Below, piece after piece: positions 7,022 to 12,878 of a stretch of 12,878 bases of DNA. Each line of letters starts with the position of its first letter. Position 1 is the stretch's first letter. The translations under genes were made by a program, and so were the position numbers. Under the pieces are notes generated by a model. The model did no database searches and had not been told where the DNA came from. It saw only the letters and a program-made list of their open reading frames with translations. Source of the DNA: JALHTG01 sp964528315 (GTDB taxonomy: Archaea; Thermoproteota; Bathyarchaeia; 40CM-2-53-6; JALHTG01); contig CAZGRO010000038.1 of assembly GCA_964528315.1 (NCBI GenBank), positions 1-12,878 of the forward strand. Reading direction: 5' to 3'.

Positions 7022-7873
7022 ATGAATGAAATCGTCGAAACAAAGGAACTGGCTCCGTCAATCAAAATGTTCAAGGTCAAGGCTCCGAAGATAGCCAAGA
7101 AATACAACGCAGGGCAATTCGTCATTCTTCGCGTCAATGAGAAAGGAGAAAGGATACCGCTCACAATGGCGGAGGCAAATCAACAAGAAGGAACGATCAC
7201 CCTTATCAGCCAAGAGGTCGGCAGGTCCACAAGATTGCTTGGTCAACTCAAGAAAGGCGACAAACTGCAGGATCTTGTGGGGCCTCTGGGAAAACCTTCC
7301 GAGATAAAGAAATTCGGCCATGTCGTGGTCATAGGAGGCGGAGTCGGAACCGCAGTAGCCTACCCAGAGGCAAAGGCTCTCAAGGAGGCAGGCAATAGAT
7401 TGACATCCATAGTTGGAGCTCGCAGCAAGAACCTGCTTGTGCTCGAGAATGAGGTCAAGGCGATAAGCGACGAACTTCACATCACCACGGATGATGGATC
7501 AAAGGGACACCATGGCTTTGTGACTGATGTGCTCAGGGAGCTCATAGAGAAAAACGTGAAGATAGATAGGGTGGTGGCAATCGGCCCTGCGATAATGATG
7601 AAAATGGTCGCAAATCTCACTCGCCCCCACAGGATCAAGACCATGGCCAACTTGAATCCAATAATGATTGATGGAACAGGAATGTGCGGCGCGTGCAGAG
7701 TGTCAGTTGGTGGACAGACCAAATTCGCCTGCGTCGATGGACCTTCATTTGATGCGCATGAAGTTGACTTTGATCTCTTGATGACGAGGTTGAGGATGTA
7801 TCTGCCGCAGGAGAAGCTGGCGATGGAGAGATTGGGTAAAGAAACTGGCGAAGGTGAAGGCCATGGCAAGTAA
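7022..7873 (+). CDS. nfnA: NfnA: FAD/[2Fe-2S] small subunit of NADH-dependent ferredoxin:NADP+ oxidoreductase
   Basis: 283 aa, the usual family length. In the Nfn complex this subunit oxidises or reduces NAD(H) at its FAD and passes electrons through a [2Fe-2S] cluster to NfnB. Visible: a ferredoxin-reductase-like FAD domain (about 1-98) with RIPLTM (44-49), a nucleotide-binding domain opening with VVVIGGGVGTA (102-112), and the cluster region with D217, C222, C225 (GMCGAC) and C237 (CVDG). One Asp plus three Cys matches what published NfnAB structures show for this cluster. ATG at 7022 has GAGG 9 nt upstream, and an in-frame TAA three bases before it excludes a longer form. It overlaps nfnB, so the two are translationally coupled. 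Related complexes in Thermococcales include SudAB (sulfide dehydrogenase) and Xfn variants. The sequence alone does not settle nucleotide preference or direction of flow. Confidence 0.9.
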   Translation: MNEIVETKELAPSIKMFKVKAPKIAKKYNAGQFVILRVNEKGERIPLTMAEANQQEGTITLISQEVGRSTRLLGQLKKGDKLQDLVGPLGKPSEIKKFGHVVVIGGGVGTAVAYPEAKALKEAGNRLTSIVGARSKNLLVLENEVKAISDELHITTDDGSKGHHGFVTDVLRELIEKNVKIDRVVAIGPAIMMKMVANLTRPHRIKTMANLNPIMIDGTGMCGACRVSVGGQTKFACVDGPSFDAHEVDFDLLMTRLRMYLPQEKLAMERLGKETGEGEGHGK

Positions 7874-9269
7874 ACCATCTGACAGAATCCTGAGGAGAAT
7901 TCCCGTTAGGAGGCAGCCTCCCGAGATAAGGAGACGCAACTTCGACGAGGTCTCATTGGGATACAATGAGGAGGAGGCAATGGCAGAGGCGAAAAGATGT
8001 CTCAAATGCCCCTCTCCGTTTTGCAGGAAAGGCTGCCCTGTGCAGATCGATATCCCAGCTTTTGTGGAATGCATCAAGAAAGGCGACTTCCTCGGAGCGG
8101 CAGTGAAACTGAAGGAGAAAGACAACCTGCCCGGAATAACTGGAAGAGTCTGCCCTCAAGAACTGCAGTGCGAGGAACAGTGTGTTCTTGGAAAACAAGG
8201 AGAACCCGTTGCAATAGGAGCCTTGGAGAGATTTGCAGCAGACTATGAGCTGAAGAAGGGAGTAACGATCCCTGAGAAGGCAAAGAGTACAGGAAGAAGA
8301 GTGGCTATTGTTGGATCTGGACCGGCAGGCCTGACGGCTGCAGGAGACCTGGCCAAACTGGGCCACGATGTCACAGTGTTCGAAGCACTTCATCTCCCAG
8401 GCGGAGTTCTCGTGTATGGCATTCCGGAGTTCAGGTTGCCAAAATCCATTGTCAGAAGCGAAGTACAATACGTTAGTCGCCTCGGTGCAGAAGTAAGAAC
8501 CAATGCCATAATCGGAAGAACACTCAGCGTGGATGACCTCTTTAGTCAAGGATACGACGCAGTCTTCATCGCGACCGGCGCCGGCTCGCCTTGGTTCATG
8601 AGGATCCCCGGCGAGAACCTGAACGGAATCTACTCCGCCAATGAGTTTCTCACAAGGTGCAACCTGATGAAGGCATATGCATTTCCGGAATTCGACACAC
8701 CTATTCACGCCGGCAAACGCGCTGCCGTGATTGGAGGAGGAAACGCGGCCATGGACGCTGCAAGAACCGCCCTCAGACTGGGGGGAGAAGAGGTCCACAT
8801 TATCTACAGACGATCGAGAGAGGAGATGCCTGCGAGACTGGAAGAAGTGAGAAATGCGGAGGAGGAGGGGGTTCAGATGGATCTTCTAATGAATCCAACC
8901 AGATACATGGGCAACAAGGACGGTTGGGTTGAACGAGTTGAGTGCCTAAGGATGGAACTTGGGCCTCCAGACGAGTCGGGACGCAGAAGACCCATCCCTG
9001 TTAAAGGATCAGAATTCCTCATGCCTATGGATTTGGTGGTGGTCGCGATTGGTCAAGGACCGAATCCACTCATAGCCCAGACAACGCAAGGACTGAAGGT
9101 TGCCGATGACGAGAGAATCGTGGTGGATCAGTTTGGGAAGAGCTCTAGGGACAGAGTCTGGGCAGCAGGAGACATAGCATCAAACGAGGGAACAGTCATT
9201 CACGCAATGGGCAACGCGAAGAAGAGCGCAGAGAAAATCCACGAATACTTGATGAAGAAAAATAGATGA
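7863..9269 (+). CDS. nfnB: NfnB: large FAD/two-[4Fe-4S] subunit of NADH-dependent ferredoxin:NADP+ oxidoreductase
   Basis: 468 aa from ATG 7863. NfnB is homologous to the glutamate synthase small subunit (GltD). It carries the bifurcating FAD, two [4Fe-4S] clusters and the NADP(H) site, and with NfnA couples NADH plus reduced ferredoxin to NADPH formation, reversibly. Visible: Cys cluster C46, C49, C54, C58 (CLKCPSPFCRKGCP) and CPQELQCEEQC with C97, C103, C107. One family cluster is reported to use a Glu ligand, and E100 is the candidate here. The FAD Rossmann motif is VAIVGSGPAG (147-156), the NADP motif is VIGGGNAAMDAA (289-300) with YRRSREEMPA (315-324), and the terminal FAD contact is AAGDIAS (434-440). 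The ATG is preceded by GGTG at a 6-nt spacing; a GTG at 7854 would add three residues but has a weaker leader. It overlaps the end of nfnA by 11 nt. No glutamate synthase large subunit is present nearby, which supports Nfn over GltD. Confidence 0.92.
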   Translation: MASKPSDRILRRIPVRRQPPEIRRRNFDEVSLGYNEEEAMAEAKRCLKCPSPFCRKGCPVQIDIPAFVECIKKGDFLGAAVKLKEKDNLPGITGRVCPQELQCEEQCVLGKQGEPVAIGALERFAADYELKKGVTIPEKAKSTGRRVAIVGSGPAGLTAAGDLAKLGHDVTVFEALHLPGGVLVYGIPEFRLPKSIVRSEVQYVSRLGAEVRTNAIIGRTLSVDDLFSQGYDAVFIATGAGSPWFMRIPGENLNGIYSANEFLTRCNLMKAYAFPEFDTPIHAGKRAAVIGGGNAAMDAARTALRLGGEEVHIIYRRSREEMPARLEEVRNAEEEGVQMDLLMNPTRYMGNKDGWVERVECLRMELGPPDESGRRRPIPVKGSEFLMPMDLVVVAIGQGPNPLIAQTTQGLKVADDERIVVDQFGKSSRDRVWAAGDIASNEGTVIHAMGNAKKSAEKIHEYLMKKNR

Positions 9270-9417
9270 GCTTAACTCCAGCCGGGCTACGTGGAAATAG
9301 CCGATAGGACGGGCACAGGCGCGCGTTAATGCCACCGTACATTCTTCAATCTGCAACGTGCATGAAGAGATGGAGACGCCGGAATCGCAGATCCTAGCCG
9401 AGACTAAGTTCTTCTTC
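9270..9417. other. convergent intergenic spacer with a small hairpin
   Basis: These 148 nt separate the 3' ends of nfnB (plus) and gdhA (minus). The clearest structure is the inverted repeat GGCTA at 9285-9289 with TAGCC at 9298-9302 (5-bp stem, 8-nt loop), 15 nt after the nfnB stop. No T-run follows it on the plus strand, so it is not a convincing terminator. No open frame of note, tRNA or repeat was seen. Confidence 0.3.
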
Positions 9418-10764
9418 CTACGCAGAGTGGCCTTGGGCTATCATTGCATCGGCCACTTTGAGGAAGCCGGCAATGTTTGCGCCGAGAACGTAGTTGCTTG
9501 GCTGACCGAACATTCTCGCGGTGTCATAGGTGTTCTTGTGGATGTTGACCATTATCTGCCGTAGCTTTGCGTCAACTTCCTCTCGGCTCCAGAAATACCG
9601 TTGGCTGTTCTGAGCCATCTCCAGTCCTGATGTAGCCACGCCGCCTGCGTTTGCTGCCTTTCCCGGCCCGTACAGTACCTTTGCCTCCTGAAAGACCTCT
9701 ATGGCTTCCAATGTGCTGGGCATGTTGGCGCCTTCTGCTATGGCGACTAGTCCGTTGTCAACCAAGGTCTTTGCGTCTTTGCCGTCCAGCTCATTCTGGG
9801 TGGCACACGGTAAAGCGACATCGCACTTGATTTGCCATGGCCTTCCCTTCTCATGATAATCCACCTTGTACTTCTCGGCATACTCCTTGATACGGCCTCT
9901 CTTGAGATTCTTCAGATCCAAAACGTAGGCGAGCTTGTTTGCATCGATGCCTTCAGGGTCGTAGATCCAGCCGTCTGAGTCGCTCAATGTCACAACTTTG
10001 GCACCCAGCTGAATACACTTCTGAGCTGCATATTGAGCCACGTTGCCTGACCCAGACACGGTGACGACTTGGCCCTTTATGTCCATCTTCCTTGTCTTCA
10101 ACATCTCTTCCACGAAATATACGCAGCCGTAGCCTGTTGCTTCTGGCCTGATGAGCGATCCACCGTAGGTGAGCCCTTTGCCCGTCAAAACGCCTGTTCC
10201 GTGAGTATTCGTTATCTTCCTAAAAGCGCCGTACATATAGCCGATTTCACGTGCGCCAACCCCTATGTCCCCTGCAGGGACATCCACGAACTGGCCGATA
10301 TGCCTGTAGATCTCGCTCATGAAGCTGTAGCAGAAGGCCTCAACTTCAGCATCGGTCCTGCCCTTCGGATCAAAGTCACTGCCCCCTTTGCCTCCTCCCA
10401 TTGGCAGACCAGTTAGGCTGTTCTTGAAAATCTGCTCAAAGCCCAGAAACTTGAGAAGCCCTAGGTTGACAGTTGGGTGGAATCTGAAGCCTCCTTTGTA
10501 TGGGCCTATAGCGGAGTTGTACTGGACCCTGAATCCCCTGTTGATCTGGATCTTGCCGTCCTTGTCCTTCCATGGTACGCGGAATTGCACTATTCTCTCA
10601 GGCTCAACAATCCTTTCGAGGATAGCATTCTCCTCATACTCAGGAAATTTCTTGATCGCAGGTTCAAGGGAAACCAGCACCTCGTACGCGGCTTGATGAA
10701 AGACCTTTTGCTCAGGATCTTTCTCAACGAGACTATTGTACACCTTCTCAATGTACTTGTCCAA
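9418..10764 (-). CDS. gdhA: glutamate dehydrogenase, E. coli GdhA-like subtype, probably NADP-dependent
   Basis: 448 aa, one residue longer than E. coli GdhA and alignable by eye along its length. It catalyses reductive amination of 2-oxoglutarate with ammonium to L-glutamate (reversible), as a cytosolic hexamer. Seen: GPYKGGFRFHP (87-97), catalytic-lysine segment PMGGGKGGSDFDPKG (121-135, K126), active-site Asp in PAGDIGVG (D166), the long GKGLTYGGSLIRPEATGYG stretch, coenzyme-fold SGSGNVAQYA (237-246), and LPCATQNEL, AEGANMPST and KAANAGGVATSG. The bacterial subtype signature is far closer to E. coli than to the shorter GDHs of hyperthermophilic archaea (about 420 aa), hinting at acquisition from bacteria or an archaeal lineage sharing this subtype. 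NADP use is inferred from that similarity. The start is a TTG (10764-10762): an in-frame TGA lies two codons upstream, and the N-terminus aligns with E. coli. It has its own promoter and faces nfnAB, which could supply NADPH. Confidence 0.95.
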   Translation of the reverse strand: MDKYIEKVYNSLVEKDPEQKVFHQAAYEVLVSLEPAIKKFPEYEENAILERIVEPERIVQFRVPWKDKDGKIQINRGFRVQYNSAIGPYKGGFRFHPTVNLGLLKFLGFEQIFKNSLTGLPMGGGKGGSDFDPKGRTDAEVEAFCYSFMSEIYRHIGQFVDVPAGDIGVGAREIGYMYGAFRKITNTHGTGVLTGKGLTYGGSLIRPEATGYGCVYFVEEMLKTRKMDIKGQVVTVSGSGNVAQYAAQKCIQLGAKVVTLSDSDGWIYDPEGIDANKLAYVLDLKNLKRGRIKEYAEKYKVDYHEKGRPWQIKCDVALPCATQNELDGKDAKTLVDNGLVAIAEGANMPSTLEAIEVFQEAKVLYGPGKAANAGGVATSGLEMAQNSQRYFWSREEVDAKLRQIMVNIHKNTYDTARMFGQPSNYVLGANIAGFLKVADAMIAQGHSA

Positions 10765-10791
10765 TGCTCATCAGATCCGAAGTGATCCCGA

Positions 10792-10820
10792 TTGACGCGT
10801 TTTGACTTTTAAGCTTTAGT
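10792..10820 (-). promoter_or_regulatory. gdhA promoter: TATA-like box with a TTGAC-type direct repeat
   Basis: In the 210-nt gap between gdhA and guaA, the minus strand carries CTTAAAAG (10813-10806), a good archaeal TATA-like octamer preceded by an A-rich ACTAAAG that could serve as BRE. It would place transcription initiation near 10785, about 20 nt ahead of the TTG start. Right at and below the box, the pentamer GTCAA occurs twice on the minus strand with 10-bp spacing (10806-10802 and 10796-10792), where a repressor could block polymerase recruitment. The rest of the gap (10821-10974) shows no gene or strong structure. Confidence 0.45.
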
Positions 10821-10974
10821 GCACCACAAACAAAACGTAGAACGCTTCTTGTCCAGTTTGGACGCCACGACATTTCCAAGCAGAATCACTGGCTCACCAT
10901 GAGGCTCGTTGCGCAGTCGAGTTGAGAAGAAATGATATGTGCCACGGAATTCTATGCCTGTCAGATTGTGTAAC

Positions 10975-12519
10975 TCATTCCCATTCTATTGTGGCCGGAG
11001 GTTTGTGAGTGACATCATAGACAACTCTTACGACTTCCGGCACCTCATTGGTTATTCTAGTCGATATCCTCTCCAGAATCTGGTAAGGAATTTCTGCAAA
11101 CGTCGCGGTCATAGCCTCTCTGCTCTCAACGATCCTGATCGCCACTGTGCACCCATACGCACGAGAGTCCCCCTTGACCCCAGTGCTTCGGGTATCAGTA
11201 AGAACTGCAAAGTACTGCCACACATCAGGACCTAAACCTGCTCGCTCAACCTCCTGCGTCACAATCTTATCAGCCATCCTCACAATGCGTATCTTATCCT
11301 GTGTGACCTCTCCCATCACTCTCACCGCTAGACCCGGCCCCGGGAAGGGCTGTCTCCAAACCATGTCTCTGGGCATCCCTAGCGACTCAGCGACCCTTCT
11401 AACCTCGTCCTTGTACAGGTCTCTGATGGGTTCAACAATCCCAAGGAATCTCATCTTTGTCGGAAGGCCCGCCACATTGTGATGTGTTTTTATCTTGTCC
11501 GAGTGCTTCCTGATGCCAGACTCGATCCTGTCCGGATAGATCGTTCCCTGCAGAAGGTAGTCCGCACGAACCCTTCTGGCCACGCTTTCAAACGCTCTGA
11601 TGAATTCTGTCCCAACAATCTTACGCTTAAGTTCCGGATCCGCAACGCCCTTCAGTTTGCCGAAGAAAGACTTTGACGCTCGCACGACAGTGAGATTCAC
11701 ATCCAGATCCTTCAGAGTTTTTGCTACAGATTCAACTTCACCTTGTCTCATGAATCCGTGATCCACCAAAACCCCAGTGACGTTTCCCTTGATTGCCCTT
11801 GCCGCCAAGACAGCTGTAACGCTGGAGTCAATCCCGCCGCTGACTCCGATTATCGCCCTCTTCTCTCCGACGGCCTGTCTTATCTCGCGTATCGCCTTCT
11901 CTACGAAATCCTCTGTTTTCCAGTTCGCCTCGCAGCCGCATACCTCAAAGACGAAGTTGCGGAGCATTTGCTTGCCATTCTTTGTGTGAACAACCTCCGG
12001 GTGCCACTGTAGCCCGTATATTGGATTGGATCGGTGTCTGAAAGCTGCATTTGGGGAGTTTTCGGTATGAGCGAGCCGCTCGCAGCTATCTGGAATTGCT
12101 GCGACATTGTCGCCGTGACTCATCCAGACCGTTTCTTCCTTGTCCAGATCTTTCAAAACCCCAACGGGTCGGTCAATGATGGCTTGAGAGATACCATATT
12201 CCTTCCTTTCCGCCCGCTTGACATCTCCACCTAGAAGAAGAGCCAGCAGCTGATGCCCGTAGCAAATCCCGAGAATCGGAAGACCCAGTTTCAGGATTCT
12301 CGTGCTGAACTTTGGAGCTCCCCTGTCATATACACTTGTAGGCCCGCCTGACAGGATCAGCCCCTTTATGACAAACTCCTTGCTAAGACGATCAAGCTGC
12401 TTGCCGGTAATGTTGTTGTCGACAACCTCCGAGTACACTCCAAGTTCCCTGATCCTTCTAGCAATAAGATGACAATACTGTCCGCCAAAGTCAAGGACAA
12501 GTATGGTGTTAAGCTTCAT
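10975..12519 (-). CDS. guaA: GMP synthase (glutamine-hydrolysing), fused one-chain form
   Basis: 514 aa, the standard length for two-domain GuaA. It converts XMP, ATP and glutamine to GMP in the last step of de novo guanylate synthesis. Class I glutaminase domain (1-about 190): VLDFGGQY (8-15), nucleophile in GICYGHQ (C86), and the His/Glu pair in QWHPEV (H173, E175). ATP-pyrophosphatase domain (about 200-390): GVSGGIDSS (225-233), LVDHGFMR, THHNVAGLP (345-353). C-terminal dimerisation domain: PFPGPGLAVR (391-400), ending in the conserved IEWE. Many euryarchaeotes encode the two activities on separate genes; the fused form here resembles bacteria and some Thermoproteota. ATG at 12519-12517; upstream GGAG sits 14 nt away and GGGT 7 nt away, so the ribosome site is weak. 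It is monocistronic as far as visible: gdhA is 210 nt downstream on the same strand and has its own promoter. Confidence 0.97.
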   Translation of the reverse strand: MKLNTILVLDFGGQYCHLIARRIRELGVYSEVVDNNITGKQLDRLSKEFVIKGLILSGGPTSVYDRGAPKFSTRILKLGLPILGICYGHQLLALLLGGDVKRAERKEYGISQAIIDRPVGVLKDLDKEETVWMSHGDNVAAIPDSCERLAHTENSPNAAFRHRSNPIYGLQWHPEVVHTKNGKQMLRNFVFEVCGCEANWKTEDFVEKAIREIRQAVGEKRAIIGVSGGIDSSVTAVLAARAIKGNVTGVLVDHGFMRQGEVESVAKTLKDLDVNLTVVRASKSFFGKLKGVADPELKRKIVGTEFIRAFESVARRVRADYLLQGTIYPDRIESGIRKHSDKIKTHHNVAGLPTKMRFLGIVEPIRDLYKDEVRRVAESLGMPRDMVWRQPFPGPGLAVRVMGEVTQDKIRIVRMADKIVTQEVERAGLGPDVWQYFAVLTDTRSTGVKGDSRAYGCTVAIRIVESREAMTATFAEIPYQILERISTRITNEVPEVVRVVYDVTHKPPATIEWE

Positions 12520-12566
12520 CTGTCTGACCCGTTCTCCAATTCAGGCCGTCAACCCTTTTCTGACAG

Positions 12567-12589
12567 CCTAAAAGGTTCAAATTCCTTTT
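12567..12589 (-). promoter_or_regulatory. possible guaA TATA box inside an inverted repeat
   Basis: On the minus strand CCTTTTAGG (12575-12567) is a weak TATA-like element 48-56 nt before the guaA ATG, which would give a leader of about 25 nt. The same bases form one arm of a perfect 6-bp dyad: AAAAGG at 12570-12575 and CCTTTT at 12584-12589 with an 8-nt spacer. Overlap of a dyad with the TATA site is a typical operator layout, but no regulator is known from this window. Confidence 0.3.
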
Positions 12590-12788
12590 GGCTACGTACT
12601 CAAAACGCGCCTCCAAGACGCGCCAAGCGTTATGGCACCAAGCATTATCGAACATGTCAGCTTCCTGTGAACCGCTTCTTTACGATGTTCATTGACCACC
12701 GGTTTCCTATGCTTCGTCTGACAGGATCAGTTCCCGGCATGTTTGGAGATCCGATTCATATTTCGTGAAGGCGGTGTGCGCCGATGAT

Positions 12789-12818
12789 GCTTGTGTATGC
12801 TTCTGTAAGCTTCAGTAA
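12789..12818. repeat. three-unit 10-bp tandem repeat
   Basis: Three consecutive decamers read GCTTGTGTAT, GCTTCTGTAA and GCTTCAGTAA. All share GCTT at positions 1-4 and GTA at positions 7-9 (the first copy ends T, not A); neighbouring copies differ at two positions. The period equals about one helical turn, so bound proteins would sit on one face of DNA. It lies 15 nt before the GC-rich foldable element. Confidence 0.65.
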
Positions 12819-12833
12819 GACCCTGTGGCTGCC

Positions 12834-12878
12834 GGGGCAGGGGAGGCACGCTGAGGGTGGGACCACCCCCCCTACCCC
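12834..12878. other. GC-rich imperfect stem-loop at the window edge, possible start of a structured RNA
   Basis: GGGGCAGGGG (12834-12843) can pair with CCCCTACCCC (12869-12878) through eight G-C pairs and one A-T, with a single C/A mismatch. Inside, GGGTG (12855-12859) pairs with CACCC (12864-12868) around a GGAC loop, leaving an 11-nt unpaired 5' stretch (12844-12854). The outer stem reaches the last base, so it may continue beyond the window. It could be the 5' part of a stable RNA gene on the plus strand, the end of one on the minus strand, or simply a GC-rich hairpin. I could not match it to tRNA, 5S, 16S, SRP or RNase P RNA. Confidence 0.4.

Larger units (their letters stand above)
12520..12878. 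other. gene-free right end: guaA upstream region plus structured element
   Basis: 359 nt with no convincing protein-coding gene. A 99-codon plus-strand frame (12469-12768) starts inside guaA on the opposite strand, matches no family I know and has no leader signals, so I do not call it. From left to right the stretch holds the presumed guaA promoter (12567-12589), two direct copies of ACGCGCC (12605-12611 and 12618-12624, 13 bp apart), a TATA-like TTCATATTT on the plus strand near 12755-12763, a 10-bp tandem repeat (12789-12818) and a GC-rich foldable element at the edge. A rightward gene, possibly an RNA, may begin here and continue past the window. Confidence 0.45.

Noticed and set aside
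7953..8798. 281-codon minus-strand frame
   Set aside because: It is entirely antisense to nfnB, whose Cys clusters and Rossmann motifs are unmistakable; the shadow has no recognisable domain.
7863..9269. Glutamate synthase small subunit (GltD) or anaerobic sulfide dehydrogenase as the main name for nfnB
   Set aside because: GltD would need a large subunit, which is absent, and the overlap with an NfnA-type gene is diagnostic of the Nfn/Sud group. Sulfide dehydrogenase remains a secondary possibility.
9285..9302. Intrinsic terminator after nfnB
   Set aside because: The stem has only five pairs and no T-run follows; archaeal termination normally depends on T-rich tracts.
10796..12609. Shared 9-mer CAAAACGCG near the gdhA promoter and upstream of guaA
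   Set aside because: Two regions of about 200 nt are expected to share a 9-mer fairly often by chance, and the orientation relative to the two genes is opposite.
12469..12768. 99-codon plus-strand frame at the right end
   Set aside because: It begins inside guaA on the opposite strand, has no ribosome site or family signature, and covers the guaA promoter region.
12789..12818. CRISPR-like array
   Set aside because: The units are 10 bp and directly adjacent without spacers, so this is a simple tandem repeat.

Overview
The window is a fragment of an archaeal chromosome. A GINS subunit of the Psf2/Psf3-like Gins23 type, a replicative MCM and a Hel308 helicase lie in one minus-strand cluster, which is an archaeal replication/repair set. 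Fused one-chain GMP synthase, the gins23-mcm pairing (known from Sulfolobales) and Hel308 together suggest a TACK/Thermoproteota-type archaeon, possibly Bathyarchaeia-like. The lineage is inference and was not tested by any search. Several genes start with TTG or GTG, and most have a recognisable GAGG-type Shine-Dalgarno motif.

Layout. Positions 1-6889 form a minus-strand block read right to left: gins23 (6889-6320), mcm (stop/start overlap TTGA), hel308 (15-nt gap), an asparagine-synthetase-like gene without the catalytic N-terminal Cys (15-nt gap), and, after 121 nt, the 5' part of a DinB-like gene that runs off the left edge. A 132-nt divergent spacer (6890-7021) separates this block from plus-strand nfnA-nfnB (7022-9269; the genes overlap by 11 nt), encoding the FeS flavoprotein NADH-dependent ferredoxin:NADP+ oxidoreductase. 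Convergent to nfnAB is gdhA on the minus strand (9418-10764), a close relative of the E. coli-type glutamate dehydrogenase, with its own TATA-like promoter. Further right, also on the minus strand, is guaA (10975-12519). The last 359 bases hold no convincing protein gene. They contain a dyad over a possible guaA TATA box, a three-unit 10-bp tandem repeat and a very GC-rich foldable element cut by the window edge.

How the parts may work together. Gins23 and MCM are two of the three components of the CMG-like replicative helicase, and Hel308 acts at stalled forks, so the left block is a replication/fork-repair operon with an amidotransferase-family gene at its end. The right half concerns redox and nitrogen metabolism: NfnAB can make NADPH from NADH and reduced ferredoxin, GdhA can use NADPH to fix ammonium into glutamate, and GuaA uses glutamine to aminate XMP. 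The AsnB-like protein, if active, should use free ammonia because its glutaminase site is degenerate. No phage, transposon, CRISPR or tRNA was seen. The points most worth following up are the Cys-less AsnB homologue in a replication operon, the bacterial-type GDH, and the structured, repeat-flanked element at the right edge.
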